In this document: positions 25,339 through 39,412 of the stretch, in pieces
Layout of the letters: each line of letters begins with the position of its first letter
Position numbering within the stretch: position 1 is the stretch's first letter
Origin: Synaphobranchus kaupii
Lineage: Eukaryota > Chordata > Actinopteri > Anguilliformes > Synaphobranchidae
DNA: 64,000 nt
Direction: 5' to 3'
Assembly: GCA_029718625.1 (NCBI GenBank)
Contig: CM056391.1
Coordinates: forward strand, 7,355,465-7,419,464
The notes under the pieces: model-generated
Databases searched by the model: none
Told to the model about the DNA's origin: nothing
What the model saw: only the letters and a program-made list of their open reading frames with translations
Made by a program: the position numbers and the translations under genes

Positions 25339-28300
25339 AATGTACGCCACCTGGCGTACCCGGAGGCCTGGTCTTGTCAGGGAACTGTTCGTGGAAGTCT
25401 TGGATTACTGAATGATCCAAGATCAGGCTCTTGTGGAGCCACGACCTCTCCTCAGGACCGTACCCCTCCCAGTCGACGAGGTATTGGAAACCCCGGCCCC
25501 TGCGGCGGATATCAATAACACGGTTCACCGTGTAGGCCGGGGCGTTGTCAACAACTCGGACGGGAGGAGGCGGGATGGTAGGGGTACTGAGGGGGCTGGA
25601 GGAGACAGGCTTAACCTGGGACACATGAAACACAGGGTAAACTTTGAGGGAGGCGGGGAGGGAAAGTTTAACAGACACCGGGTTAACTAGACAAATGATG
25701 GGGAAGGGACCAATAAAACGGGGCTGAAGCTTTCTGGATGAAGAGGGAAGGGAGATGTTTGCAGTGGAGAGCCAGACCTGCTGACCGGCCCTATACTGTG
25801 GGGCTGCGGTCCTGTGAAGGTCCGCCAGACGTTGGGAGCGGGAATTGGCGTGAAGGAGTGCGGTGCGTGTGAGTCTCCAAATGTTTTTACAACGAAGGAC
25901 ATGGGCCCTAACAGAGGGGACAGCTATCTCGGCCTCCTGGGTCGACAGAAGAGGGGGTTGATAGCCTAAAGCACACTCAAACGGGGATAGGCCAGTAGAG
26001 GCACTCTTAAGGGAGTTATGTGCGTACTCGACCCAGGGGAGAAAACGGCTCCAAGAGGCAGGATTGCGCACTGTAACGCACCGCAGGGCGGCCCCCAGGT
26101 CCTGGTTCGCCCTCTCTGCCTGACCATTAGACTGGGGATGAAAACCCGAGGAAAGACTAGGAGAGGCACCCAGGGCTGCACAGAACGCCCTCCAAACTCG
26201 GGAGGAGAACTGGGGCCCACGGTCTGACACGATGTCAGAGGGGATCCCGTGCAGCCTGACCACGTGTAGCACCAAGAGCTCAGCGGTTTCAAGGGCGGAC
26301 GGGAGCTTGGGGAGGGGAACAAAGTGAACCGCCTTGGAGAACCGGTCCACTATTGTCAGAATGACGGTGTTACCTTCTGACAACGGCAGACCGGTTACGA
26401 AGTCCACACCAATGTGACTCCAAGGACGGCCAGGGACGGGGAGGGAAAGGAGAAGACCGGAGGGAGGCTGGTGGGAAGCCTTGCTCCTGGCGCACACCGA
26501 GCAGGCCAGGACGAAGGCACGGGTATCCCCTTTAAGGGTAGGCCACCAGAAACTCCTCCTGACGAGGGCGATAGTTCTGGCGACACCTGGGTGACATGCC
26601 AGGCACGAGGCGTGAACCCATTCGAGGACCTGGGAGCGGACGGAATCGGGGACAAAAAGACAGGAGTTAGGGTTATTGCGGGGGTCCGGTTGGGAAGTCT
26701 GGGCGGCCTTCACAATGCCCTCAATCTCCCAGGAGACCGCAGCCACCACACAGGAGGCCGGCAAAATGGGCTCCGGATCAGCAGGACTGGAGGGAGGGGA
26801 AAAAATGCGGGACAGGGCATCTGCTTTAATATTACGGGAACCAGGGCGGAAAGAAACAGAGAAATTAAAGCGTGCAAAAAATAACGACCATCTAGCCTGA
26901 CGAGAATTGAGCCTCTTGGCAGATCTTAAATAAATGAGGTTTTGATGGTCGGTAAAAACAAGAAAAGGGGTACCTGCCCCCTCCAGCCAGTGGCGCCACT
27001 CCTCAAGAGCCAGTTTTATCGCCAGCAGTTCCCGATCCCCGACATCGTAGTTCCTCTCGGCGGAGGACAGCCTCCGGGAGAAGAATGCGCAGGGATGGAG
27101 CTTGCTATCAGAGGCGGACCGTTGAGACAGAATGGCCCCCACGCCGGTGTCGGAGGCATCCACCTCAACGACAAACTGCCGAGAAGTGTCAGGGTGAAGG
27201 AGGATAGGTGCTGAGGAAAACCGAGCCTTGAGTAGCTCGAAAGCTCGCTGGGCATCGGAATTCCAACAGTAAGGCAGGGCAACGGAAGTGAGTTTAGTCA
27301 GGGGAGCAGCAATGGAACTGTAATTGCGAATAAAGCGGCGGTAGAAATTTGCAAACCCCAGGAACTGTTGAAGGTGCTTGCGGGAGGTGGGTTGGGGCCA
27401 TTCTGTCACCGCCTTGATTTTCACAGGGTCCGCCCGGATACTGCCCTCCTCGATAATGAAGCCGAGGAACGGGACCGTGGAAGCGTGGAAGGAACATTTC
27501 TCAGCCTTAACAAATAGCTGATTCTCCAACAGCCGCTGGAGAACCTCTCGAACGTGACGGACATGCTCCTGCGGGGATTGAGAAAAAATTAAAATATCAT
27601 CGATATAAACAAAAACGCTCCTCCCTAGGAGGTCCCGCAGGACGTCGTTCACCATGCTCTGGAAGACTGCTGGGGCGTTAGTAAGGCCGAAAGGGACCAC
27701 CAGGTATTCGTAGTGGCCCAACGGGGTATTAAAAGCAGTCTTCCACTCGTCCCCCTCACGGATACGCACCAAGTGATACGCATTCCGGAGGTCGAGCTTG
27801 GTGAACGTCACAGCTGGAGAGAGGGCTTCAAAGGCGGTGTTAATGAGGGGAAGAGGGTATTTGTTACGGATGGTGACCTGGTTGAGGCCCCGGTAGTCGA
27901 TGCAGGGTCGCAGGGAGCCATCCTTCTTCCCAACGAAGAAGAACCCTGCACCGACTGGGGATGAAGAGGGACGGATAATACCCGAAGCGAGGGAGTCGTG
28001 GATGTATTCCTCCATGGCTAGTTTCTCCGGTCCAGACAGACTGTAGAGGCGTCCCGATGGCAGTTTAGCTCCAGCCAGTAGGTCAATGGCGCAGTCATAC
28101 GGCCTGTGAGGAGGTAAGGACAGAGCACGTGATTTAGAAAATACTTGCGCGAGGTCGTGATACTCGCTGGGAACATTCGTTAAATCCGGTATAGGTTGCA
28201 TGGAACAGGGTTTACTGGGCCCCGGAGGGGGTAGTGCAGAACGGAGACAGCTGGCTAGACAGTGGGCACTCCACGCCAGGATGCGACCGGCTTTCCAGTC

Positions 28301-28738
28301 AATATGGGGATTGTGGAGGCGAAGCCAGGTCTGACCTAAAACCAGAGCAGATTGTTGGGAGTTAATCAGTAATAGCTGAATGGACTCCCGATGATTGCCA
28401 GATAGAACTAATTGGATAGGAACGGTGGAGTGGGTAACTAACCCCAAACTCCTACCGTCCAGAGCTAGAGCTGAAATGGGTGAAGTGAGACGTTCCGTGG
28501 GAATGCCGGCCCTCCTGGCGAAGGTGATATCCATGAAGCTGGCGTCAGCTCCGGAGTCAATTAGGGCCGAAGAAGATAGGGTCTTGTCCCTCCAAAGGAG
28601 AGTAGCCTTGAACATGAGGCGGTCCTGGGCAGCATGGTTGGGGACGATGGGGCTCGTCAGTACGCCCAGTCTTACTGGCGAGCCCCTTCTTTTGGGCGAA
28701 TGGGACAGGAGGCGATCTGATGGCCAGGCTTGCCGCAA
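25337..28738 (-). CDS. pol: Pol polyprotein (protease, RT, RNase H, integrase, chromodomain)
   Basis: Open for 1,133 codons from a TTG with no in-frame ATG near the start; it is expected to be made as a Gag-Pol fusion. Domains in order: aspartic protease with DSGAD at about residues 61-65; reverse transcriptase at about 210-390 with FVYIDD (active site YIDD about 378-381); RNase H with VDASDTGVG and FTDHQN; integrase zinc finger (HASCLACH then CSVCARSK); integrase core with GVDFVTG, SDRGPQF and NGQAERANQ supplying the D,D,E residues; and a C-terminal chromodomain ([15 protein letters not shown]) in the last 75 residues, which marks a chromovirus and is thought to guide integration to modified histones. 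No internal stop or frameshift is seen. The stop overlaps the polypurine tract. The frame is -1 relative to gag and overlaps its end. Confidence 0.95.
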   Translation of the reverse strand: MRQAWPSDRLLSHSPKRRGSPVRLGVLTSPIVPNHAAQDRLMFKATLLWRDKTLSSSALIDSGADASFMDITFARRAGIPTERLTSPISALALDGRSLGLVTHSTVPIQLVLSGNHRESIQLLLINSQQSALVLGQTWLRLHNPHIDWKAGRILAWSAHCLASCLRSALPPPGPSKPCSMQPIPDLTNVPSEYHDLAQVFSKSRALSLPPHRPYDCAIDLLAGAKLPSGRLYSLSGPEKLAMEEYIHDSLASGIIRPSSSPVGAGFFFVGKKDGSLRPCIDYRGLNQVTIRNKYPLPLINTAFEALSPAVTFTKLDLRNAYHLVRIREGDEWKTAFNTPLGHYEYLVVPFGLTNAPAVFQSMVNDVLRDLLGRSVFVYIDDILIFSQSPQEHVRHVREVLQRLLENQLFVKAEKCSFHASTVPFLGFIIEEGSIRADPVKIKAVTEWPQPTSRKHLQQFLGFANFYRRFIRNYSSIAAPLTKLTSVALPYCWNSDAQRAFELLKARFSSAPILLHPDTSRQFVVEVDASDTGVGAILSQRSASDSKLHPCAFFSRRLSSAERNYDVGDRELLAIKLALEEWRHWLEGAGTPFLVFTDHQNLIYLRSAKRLNSRQARWSLFFARFNFSVSFRPGSRNIKADALSRIFSPPSSPADPEPILPASCVVAAVSWEIEGIVKAAQTSQPDPRNNPNSCLFVPDSVRSQVLEWVHASCLACHPGVARTIALVRRSFWWPTLKGDTRAFVLACSVCARSKASHQPPSGLLLSLPVPGRPWSHIGVDFVTGLPLSEGNTVILTIVDRFSKAVHFVPLPKLPSALETAELLVLHVVRLHGIPSDIVSDRGPQFSSRVWRAFCAALGASPSLSSGFHPQSNGQAERANQDLGAALRCVTVRNPASWSRFLPWVEYAHNSLKSASTGLSPFECALGYQPPLLSTQEAEIAVPSVRAHVLRCKNIWRLTRTALLHANSRSQRLADLHRTAAPQYRAGQQVWLSTANISLPSSSRKLQPRFIGPFPIICLVNPVSVKLSLPASLKVYPVFHVSQVKPVSSSPLSTPTIPPPPVRVVDNAPAYTVNRVIDIRRRGRGFQYLVDWEGYGPEERSWLHKSLILDHSVIQDFHEQFPDKTRPPGTPGGVH

Positions 28739-29652
28739 TAGAAACAGGATCTGGTGCGCTGACGGCGCTGACGCTCCTCGGGATTGACCGCAACTCTGCC
28801 CAGTTGCATGGGCTCTTCCTCGGACCCGCCCGTAGGCGCCCGAGATCCAGTGAAGGAGTGTGAATGAACATTAGAGACGACGGAGGGCGAATGACGCCCG
28901 GAACTTCCTCCCCGCTCCCGGGCCCGGATGCGGAGACGATTATCGATGGCTATAGCGAGGCTGATGAGGCTATTAAGGGAGTTGGATTCCTCCCGAGTGG
29001 CAAGCTGGTCCTTGAGTTCCTCGCTGAGAGCTTGGCGGAAAGCCCCCTGGAGGGAGGCGTCATTCCATCCTGACTCCGCGGCGAGGGTACGAAACTGAAT
29101 GGCCATTTCTGCGACACTGCGGTTGCCTTGGCGAACTTGAAGCAGACGCTGGGTAGCGTCACGTCCACAGGTCGGGTGTTCAAACACACGTCGCATCTCT
29201 GCCGTAAAGGCTGCGAAGTTGCTGCATAACGGAGCCTGGCTGTCCCAGATGGATGTAGCCCACTCCAGGGCGCTCCCTCCCAGGCTGCTCATAATGAACG
29301 CGATCTTGCTGGAGTCAGAGGCGAAGGAGGAGGGCTGCATCCGAAACACTATGTCACATTTAAGTAGAAATTCACGACATCTCCCCAACCCCCCGCGATA
29401 TAACTCGGGGTGTTGTACACGGGGCTCACGGCTGGAAGTGGGAGCCGGTGCCTCCGGATGGGGTTCGGGAGAGGAAGGAGTAGGGTTGGCTGGAATCCGT
29501 AGTAGCGGTTGGTGGAGCGAAAGTTGGGATACTTGCTCCGTGATGCCCCTAACTACTTCCAGCACATCATCCAGACGGCGACCCTGTTGGTCGCTGATCG
29601 CAGTTTGGCAGGAGAAGGCGTGGCGAATCTGTTCCAGATCGGCTGGGTCCAT
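28672..29652 (-). CDS. gag: Gag polyprotein with CCHC zinc knuckle
   Basis: 326 codons from ATG at 29652, only 19 bp after the 5' LTR and 8 bp after the primer-binding site. The middle part ([48 protein letters not shown]) matches the capsid-type gag of the sushi/PEG10/RTL lineage. Near the C-terminus [14 protein letters not shown] is a complete C-x2-C-x4-H-x4-C knuckle for RNA binding. The stop TAA lies at 28672-28674, past the slippery site where the pol frame takes over. Forms the particle that packages the element RNA. Confidence 0.93.
   Translation of the reverse strand: MDPADLEQIRHAFSCQTAISDQQGRRLDDVLEVVRGITEQVSQLSLHQPLLRIPANPTPSSPEPHPEAPAPTSSREPRVQHPELYRGGLGRCREFLLKCDIVFRMQPSSFASDSSKIAFIMSSLGGSALEWATSIWDSQAPLCSNFAAFTAEMRRVFEHPTCGRDATQRLLQVRQGNRSVAEMAIQFRTLAAESGWNDASLQGAFRQALSEELKDQLATREESNSLNSLISLAIAIDNRLRIRARERGGSSGRHSPSVVSNVHSHSFTGSRAPTGGSEEEPMQLGRVAVNPEERQRRQRTRSCFYCGKPGHQIASCPIRPKEGARQ
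28690..28696 (-). promoter_or_regulatory. Putative -1 ribosomal frameshift site CCCAAAA
   Basis: In the gag frame the codons read CGC CCA AAA, so C CCA AAA has the X XXY YYZ form. Slipping back one base puts ribosomes in the pol frame, which is open here, 16 bases before the gag stop. Position and direction both fit; a downstream RNA structure was not tested. Confidence 0.65.
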
Positions 29653-29659
29653 ATTGTTG

Positions 29660-29670
29660 GCCAGTTCGTT
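29660..29670 (-). other. Self-priming primer-binding site
   Basis: AACGAACTGGC starts one base after the 5' LTR on the sense strand and is exactly complementary over 11 nt to GCCAGTTCGTT in the LTR (30776-30786; copy at 25025-25035). No tRNA-type TGG-start primer site is present at the LTR edge. This is the arrangement known for Tf1-type elements, where the RNA 5' end folds back to prime. Confidence 0.75.
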
Positions 29671-29671
29671 C

Positions 29672-31075
29672 TGTTACGATCCTGATACGGGACGAACCCA
29701 AGTGCAACGACCAGGAGACAGATTACAGAAAGTGGAACTTTATTAAGCGTTGGGGTGGTCCCAAAGCTGTACACGGGAGCAAAACAGGTTAGTTAGTTAA
29801 CACAGGATAGCGTCCAACTGAGGACTGCTCCAAGCCGGAGCTGGACTTGAAGAAACACGGAACTGTTCCAAGCCGGAACTGGACTTGAACGGAGGTGTCT
29901 AAAACACCGGAACTGGACTGGAACTGGACTGGAACTGGACTGGAAACTGGATCGGAACTGGACTGGAAACTGGACCGGAAGGTCCACTCAGGAAACGGGA
30001 ACGGCACGGAACTTGTTCCAAGCCGGAACTGGACTTGAACGGAGGTGTATGAAACACCGGAACTGGACTGGAACTGGACTGGGAACTGGACTGGAAACTG
30101 GACCGGAAGGTCCACTCAGGAACACAGGGGACGGCACGGAACTTGTTCCAAGCCGGAACTGGACTTGAACGGAGGTGTCTAAAACACCGGAACTGGACTG
30201 GAACTGGACTGGAAGCTGGACCGGGAGGTCCACTCAGGAACACAGGGGACGGCACGGAACTTGTTCCAAGCCGGAACTGGACCTGAACGGAGGTGTCCAA
30301 AACACCGGAACTGGACTGGAACTGGACTGGAAACCGGACTGGAGCTGGACTGGAAACTGGATCGGAACTGGGCTGGAACAGGACTGGAAACTGGACCGGG
30401 TAGCTTGAGTAACCGGGCAGAAAGCAGAGGTTAAAGGCAGGGTGTTGTGACAGGACTGTAGCTGGTGAATGCACCGCCGAGTTGGAAGGTGCGGCGTAGC
30501 TCGGGCAATACTGGCGTAAGCCGGCTGGCATGCAGAGGTCCTGGTACCGCAACACGAGTACGGGAGGTACGTAACACGGGGAGGACAAACACAGCTGCGG
30601 GAAGACTGGAACTGCGGCGTCTGGAGGTTTTGAAGGGAAACAGGTAAATGCATGCAGCAGCGAAAGATTAGCAGAGATAGCTACCAGTCAGGAAACCAGG
30701 CGAACAGGTATGAACCAGCAGGCTCACAAACACTGGACCAGAAACGGGATACGAAACAAACACGGTAGGTTAGTCAACGAACTGGCGCTGAATAGCAGCC
30801 AGCCAGGGGTTTAAATGGTGCAGGAAGTGAAGGAGAAAACGAGAAACAGGTGTGATGTTAAATCAGGAGTGATTGCCGAAGCACAGCAGTGAGGAATGTG
30901 AGTAACGAGAGGGGCGAGTGATAGGCGGAAGCTAAAGTGGAAAATGAAACCAAAAGTACCCGAGGGAGACGCCCAGTCCACAGCCAGGAGGGAAACACGG
31001 ACAAGGGATCCAACATGACACGGAAGGAAACAAGGAAAACATGGAAAACGGACAGGACGGGAACGGAACGTTACA
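29672..31075 (-). repeat. 5' LTR (1,404 bp)
   Basis: Same as the 3' LTR plus a 12-bp insertion near 29970 inside the GGAACTGGACT-type short repeats. With transcription from about 30786, U3 is only about 290 bp, and the minisatellite falls in the 5' untranslated leader of gag. Pro/Ser/Val-rich open frames here are repeat artefacts. Confidence 0.95.
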
Positions 31076-31080
31076 CACTG
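31076..31080. repeat. Target-site duplication CACTG (right)
   Basis: Exact copy of 23928-23932 directly after the right LTR. Confidence 0.95.
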
Positions 31081-31714
31081 TGCTATATTGGACAGATAGG
31101 GAACTCCGTGCTGTGCTGTATACATGTACAGCAGCACGCATAGTCTCGATAAAGAGCATATCCATACCTTTAGCTGACCCTGGAGTCATTTTGAAAACAC
31201 AAGACTCCCATTGTGGAATGCAACCGCATTATCAACACCTCAAATGAACACAAAACTGTTCAGCATGCAAACCAGACCCCAGCCCGAGTTTCTCTTGGAC
31301 AACTTAAAACTGACAGTAGAGCAATACACGAGACAAGGCCGTACATTGCTTTGCACAGACCATATGTTAAACGTAATTGGCTAGGAAGCGGGAAGAAACA
31401 GTGCTTGCCAACCTTAAAAACAGGCGAACATCTGTTTTCTCAATTACGAGTGTCCATAGGGGCCATGTCATATTTTTTGGTCCCATTGTCTCGAGATCCC
31501 GACTTATTATACATCTTGTGATCTCGACATAACGAAAGTTGCTGTCTTGTGACCACAATTATTTATTTTTTTTATCTTGTGAACCTGACATAAAAAAAAG
31601 TTGTTTTCTGAACCTGTACCATCTGAATGCAGTGATTGTGTGTGAGAGACGAGAGATAGCATCATGCTACGTTTCCCTATGATGGATGAGCGCATTCTAT
31701 TTTACTTTGAACAG

Positions 31715-31843
31715 TGACTAACTCAGGTAGACTGACTCAGGTAGACTGACTCAGGTAGACTGACTCAGGTAGACTAACTCAGGTAGACTGACTCAGGTAG
31801 ACTGACTCAGGTAGACTGACTCAGGTAGAGTGACTCAGGTAGA
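31715..31843. repeat. 14-bp tandem repeat, about 9 copies
   Basis: Repeats of GACTCAGGTAGACT with two single-base variants (AACTCAGG, TAGAGTGA). TGACTCA within the unit is an AP-1-type site, so the array carries several head-to-tail copies of that motif. Confidence 0.93.
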
Positions 31844-33254
31844 AATCGTGTTACGCTTATCAACGCATCACATTTGTTGTACCACATCACTGAAATGACT
31901 TAGTGCAAGGTAACATTATAATTGACATGAATACTTAAATAGCCCAAGACTACGCGTTTAGGCCTTGCTTACAATGCAAGTAAGCCCCATTGTTTGTCGG
32001 AAACTGGCTGCAGTTAGTTTATATGGTCAGTATGATAAGACGATAGTATGATAGTAGAACTGAAAATTAATTTTATAAAGTATATTGCTTGTCTACGGGT
32101 AACATAATTATCTACACTTGCCGGTACATTGTGAAGAGTAGCATTAACTTGTGTATCTTGTTTGCTTTAATTGTCGAGGATGAAGATATATCCATCGTTG
32201 GATATAAAACGTTCATTGTTCACCCTTCCATTTGAACACTAACTGCTTGGGGTCTATTTCAAAGTGCTCCACTCTAATTTTCCAAATAAAATGTAACTTG
32301 ATAACATCTTGTTTAAATTTAATATAAAGTTGTCTCTGGTAGCAGAAATGGCTGTAAGGTAGCTAACTACCACACATTAACAACACCGCCGTGGGGACAT
32401 TCACACTCCCCGTTACCAGGGTGGAATATTGTTGGAGACCAGTGTTAATTTGCACTTTAATGTTTTTATTCCTGGCTCTTAAGAGGCCGGTTCTTGTTTG
32501 AAACTCAACGGCTAATGGAGGTTTTATGGTAAGTTCATAATTCAACATTGAACATTATCCTGAATATTGGGGGCCAGTGTAATTGAGGGGGGTCATTGAG
32601 GGGGGCCCCCACTTTGCGCCAACGCCACAGACTCGGCACTGTTCGACGGACGCCATCGAGAATGTTCTTCCGCGTGTTAAAAAGGCCAAATTTAGTATTT
32701 CTGCTTTTTTGCATAATAGCATAAGTGAGGCAAATATTGCTCATTAAAACTTCTTATAAAAATTACTTCTGCTATTCACAAACCACATTTATTCCAATCG
32801 TGAGAACCGTGGGCAAACCTGTAGGTGTTTGGCGAGTAGCAAGGCGGGTGATTATACAGCCGGTAACCCAGGGAAACCCGGGTCCACGGAGCCAGCTTTA
32901 ACTCTGTGGAAGGAAGCCAACGGAGTGAAGTGTCCTGCTGTGGACTCCCAGTCAAATTCGGCTAATGGCATAGCCAAGGCCTGAATTAGCAATGCAGAGT
33001 CTGTCAGGGTCAGCCCATGTGCATGTCAGTGCATTCATCAAAAGTAGCCAAGAACTCAAGCCACTGAGTTAGAGCTTTTTTGGAAAACCTTATATTCAGA
33101 TTTAATGGCTTATCTTTCCTGAGATGGATAGCCTAGTTTCAGAAGCCCGGTAGGAAGCCCAGGGCCGAGGTATAGGAGTTGAAGATCTTAGAACCCTTTG
33201 AAATTTTGCAAAAATACTTTTTTGTATTGTGAAAATCAGCTAAAATATTACATT

Positions 33255-33455
33255 TGTGTGTGTGTGTGTGTGTGTGTGTGTTGTTCACTACTGTACCTTT
33301 GTGTAGTTGATGAACATAAATTTTTGATTAGCAACTTAAATGACAGATTAATTTATTTTTTGTGGTCACAATTTTTGTATTTTAACATTTCAATATCGGC
33401 TGACATGGTCCTCATATTATCGTGCATCCCTTTTGTAAAATCCATTCATCCAGGA

Positions 33456-33498
<43 letters not shown>

Positions 33499-33502
33499 CA
33501 CG
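33255..33502. repeat. (TG)n at 33255-33281 and (CA)n at 33457-33502
   Basis: Two dinucleotide tracts of opposite strand sense separated by about 175 bp; the second is interrupted once by AAA. Confidence 0.9.
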
Positions 33503-34267
33503 TTTCTTTCGATTCAGAGTGCATCAAACACCTGCAGAGGAATCACTTTCGGTGGCATTGATGAAGAAACCCTTCTTGTCTTTTCCAAATTAAAGTAAGG
33601 TGCCTTCAATTAATCTGACGTGTGGGCACAAGCAGTGCTATTGATTCTATCCATTGTCAGTCCCTGTCAAGTTGAAGCAAGAATAAAAAGTAAACCTGTC
33701 TGGGCTCTGTAGTGTCTACTGCTCGAATAGGACCATGTTGCACACAATTTCATATGCAGAATATCGTTTGCTTTTTCTCGATCGAAGCTTTCACACTCCT
33801 TTGATATTAAATAATGTTTTTTTGTGCCACGTATTGTCTCAGAAGCAGCATAATTTCTAATTATTCTATTGCGGAGGCAGCAGCAGGAGAATGGGGGCGT
33901 TTGACCGTACCTTAGGGGGCCAAGCACGAGAAAGCAAAATGTTAGAAAGCAATCTTTGTTTATCATGTTAAATCTCCCTTTGGAAAAATTGACTGGATTC
34001 AGTTTATGACACCCCGTGAATTAAAAATCAGTTGTGTGGTGTGGTGTGGGTGGTGGGGGGGGGGGGTCGCGTTATCGGGCAAAGGGGGGGTCGCACTATC
34101 GGGCAGAGGGAGATTTCGCGTGGGGTTTTTTCCACTGTTGTGCCCAAAACGGTCCAGCGGAGAGACCTGTGACAAACGGCCCTCTTAAGCACTGTCAAAC
34201 ACTGTACCTGTCTGGGAGCCTCCGCTTGACATGACACACAGCCTTTCATTCTCCTCCCTGTACCTTC

Positions 34268-34566
34268 AGAGACACCGGCTGTGTGTGTTTTTTAGTAGAA
34301 GGCCGCTCTTTAAGGCAGAGACACCGGCTGTGTGTGTTTTTTTAGTAGAAGGCCACTCTTTAAGGCAGAGACACCGGCTGTGTGTGTTTTTTAGTAGAAG
34401 GCCGCTCTTTACGGCAGAGACACCGGCTGTGTGTGTTTTTTAGTAGAAGGCTGCTCTTTAAGGCAGAAACACCGGCTGTGTGTGTTTTTTAGTAGAAGGC
34501 CGCTCTTTAAGGCAGAGACACTGGCTGTGTGTGTTTTTTTAGTAGAAGGCCACTCTTTAAGGCAGG
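34268..34566. repeat. 48-50-bp minisatellite, 6 copies
   Basis: Unit AGAGACACCGGCTGTGTGTG, then a T6-7 run, AGTAGAAGGCCGCTCTTTA and AGGC. Copy length varies with the T run; a few substitutions distinguish copies (GCC/GCT, ACGG/AAGG, ACTGG). Confidence 0.93.
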
Positions 34567-35555
34567 TGGTCCGCCGTAGTCGGGCGCCGCACGTTTCCAT
34601 TATTTTCGGCGGGTTGGAAAGACGCCAGAGGGGGCGAGCGAGCGGGGCGTCCTGTGGAGCAGGACCAGCGTGGTGCACCGGCAGCTGAAATCTGAAATCT
34701 GGCGCTGTCCTGAGAGTTGGTCCAAGGACATGGGGTCCCAGCAGCTGCGTGGTCGCAATTATTAAAAAATTACGAGTGGTGGAGCGGGATTGATTTGGGG
34801 GTGGCATAACGATCCGAGTCCCTCGGTCGCACTCAATTTCAATTAAGCCGCTCGTAAAAATCTCAGACAGGATACCCACCTGCCTGCTGTAAGTGATTCA
34901 TCACCCTTGACACCCCCCCACCCGCCCCCACCCACACACATGCCCACGCACACACACACAAACACACACACGCACACAACTTTGTCATTATAACCAGGAC
35001 ACACAGTGCCATCTCACTTCCTTCACAGCAAGTTCCCTTTCAAGTACTGGGAGAGTGTGACCAATGTTAATACCGCCCAACCTGCTGTTGCTTAATAACG
35101 TGCCACTGGCCGTTTCAGAGTGCCAAATCCACACTGAGAAACCCTCTGGGCCTATAGGGTGTCACATCTTATGTGTATAGGCTACAGCCTACACCGTGTG
35201 ACATCCTATGTGCGTCTCTGCTTGGTGGAGTGCAGATTGAGATTATTGTGCCGTGCTAACACTGTCTATATGTGCTCCGTTTGCTCATGAAGCTTTGGGC
35301 CTCCAGCATAATGCATTTTCCACTGAAAATTAATTCCAAATAATTGCTGTATGACTATAGCTATGTGGTTACAGGTTCTAAGGGCAGGCCGGTTAAAATC
35401 CAATCCATTGGACAATCTTCCAATAAATCATGACAAAGCCAATCCCTTTAGTGGCCATCTTGCATTTTTCAGGGCAGGAGCAGAAATGTGGTATAAACAT
35501 GAAATGTTGCCCGATTGAGCCATCAGTCATTGTCTTTGGTTTTACTGAGGACATT

Positions 35556-35641
35556 TTTCCACAAAACAATATTGAGATGAAAATGTTATATGTATATTAA
35601 AACGTATTTTAAATTTTCATCTCAATATTGTTTTGTGGAAA
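35556..35641. repeat. 86-bp inverted repeat with 29-bp perfect arms
   Basis: TTTCCACAAAACAATATTGA plus GATGAAAAT (35556-35584) is repeated in exact reverse complement at 35613-35641, around a 28-bp AT-rich loop. It would fold into a strong hairpin; non-coding. Confidence 0.92.
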
Positions 35642-37492
35642 TTGCATTTGTGCATGCTAATATTTTGTAAATATTATATTGTTATTTTTATTTGACAATT
35701 TGTTTTACAATCAATGTGATAAATTACAACACGTGGTGTTGAAAAAACACCATATTAAAGTTGCATTACGTAACTTTTTTTATTAGCGCGGAAATTTTTT
35801 TTGCTACAATGTCTATACGTTTGCGTGTACTTATATACATTTGTACACAAACCGTCTTCTGGCAGAGGAGTTGGTTAATTGAATTATTCATGGGCTTTTC
35901 TCATTTGCTGGAGGACTCTCTGTGGATCACGCTGAGGGGCCTGGTCACATGACGCTCAAATAAAGCCAGCATGGGGCCTTCAGAGAAGGGTTTTTTTTTT
36001 ATGAATTGAAGAGCTTTCCTCTTGACATTGCCTTCCCACGTCTATGCTAATGGGAATATAGGCAGCGTTGATTCATATAGGCACTTGAAAGGGAGCCGTG
36101 GCCCTTCTGTGAGAGCTGCGGGTTCATATCCTTCCCCGGCTCTCCCTACATTCCGTTTCATCCAGCCTCGAGGCCCTCCACTTGCTTGCTTAATGAAATA
36201 TTAAGCCGGTGTTTAAAGTTAGCCATCAAACCGCCGGCTTGCGGTGTAGACGCTGAGTCACACGGGGTGTTTTATGATGCGTCCGTGTTTCTAACATTCC
36301 GGAGAAGAGTTTCAATTATTGAGCCTTGTTGTAAATTTGAGACGCCTCCAAATCTGACAAGTAAGAGGATTCCTTTGAGCGTTTGTTCGGTAAGACTGCC
36401 GCTCAGTAATGAAAAGGACATCATGATCACACGTTGGATACTTTGGAGATGGCATGAAGAGCGAGTTTGTCAATTCGCTATTAATTTCCCGTTATTTGTA
36501 AACTGACCGTTTTATATGGCCGGTGCGAGTGTGAAGGGGCAGGGGAAGGCCTATGCAGTCTCCCGAGGACTCCAGGCCGCCGTTATAAAACCCGGCGCGT
36601 CACTCAGTCGCAGAGATGTGTTCTGATGAAACAGTACTATGGGACTGACCTGACTGCACTGCAGAGTAAGATATTGGCACGGAGGTGGTGGCGTGCCAGA
36701 GTAAAGAGGTCAGAAGCTTTTAAAAGCTCACCTTCAGTCCATGCCTTCCCCCGGCGGAATGGTGTGACGTATGAATGGATGAATGGTCTTTCCTCGAATA
36801 GGAACACCCAGATGGGGATGGGGGGGGAGGGGGGGGGGGGGGGGGGGTTGAGAGTCGGACTCAGAGAGTCCACTTATTTCAAGCATATTAAAATTAAAGC
36901 TACATTCCCCCTGACTTAAGTGGCAGAAAACAAATTCATATTCCTGACTTACTGCAAAGGATTTGATTCATTCCAATTGATTCCTTAGCATGGCGATGTT
37001 TAGCCGAAGTTGTTAGGCTGCCCTCTTTCAACAGATGGGGAAGACATGCTCCATGTTTTTATTTATGTTTGCATAGCATTTTTTTGATTTTAAGATTATC
37101 TCTGTGCAGCGTGTGCATATCAACGTCTACAAAGACCACAAGGTCCAGTACATATCACCTGGAATTATGCCAATTCTACCTCATTAGGGGAAAACTACAT
37201 CATATTTGCATGAATCTAGGAGTTTTTCTTATTTAAAGAACGTGGGTTTCACAACTGCCAAATTAATTGACACTATAATAATTGAATTGTGCTGCAATTT
37301 AATAAAACTGAAATCAATCAGTCAATTAACAAATTCTCCTCACTCACTTTGTTTATGCAATCATACAAAATGATTGGAAATTTACAGAGCTAATGAATGA
37401 AGGGAGAAGGAAATGCAATCTTTGTGGCCAAATCTTTGGCAATCATTTTCATGGCTGTCTTTTAAAATTGCCAAAATCTTTGACAATTTATC

Positions 37493-37618
<126 letters not shown>

Positions 37619-37655
37619 GTCTCAGTAACTGTCATAACATATACACATCACCTGA

Positions 37656-39412
<1,757 letters not shown>

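Larger units (their letters stand above)
23933..31075 (-). mobile_element. Full-length Ty3/gypsy chromovirus (Tf1/sushi group), antisense to ptchd4
   Basis: 7,143-bp LTR retrotransposon read on the minus strand: 5' LTR (31075-29672), primer site, gag, pol, polypurine tract, 3' LTR (25324-23933). It has TG...CA LTR termini, a 5-bp target duplication, open gag and open pol in the -1 frame with a C-terminal chromodomain. Apart from a 12-bp indel the LTRs appear identical, so integration was recent. The chromodomain and the self-priming arrangement place it in the Tf1/sushi group, which is known in fish. It sits in ptchd4 intron 2 in the orientation usually tolerated (antisense to the host gene). 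Confidence 0.95.

Noticed and set aside
25412..28787. Several plus-strand open frames across the retrotransposon
   Set aside because: Shadows of the minus-strand pol and gag frames, which carry all the recognisable domains.
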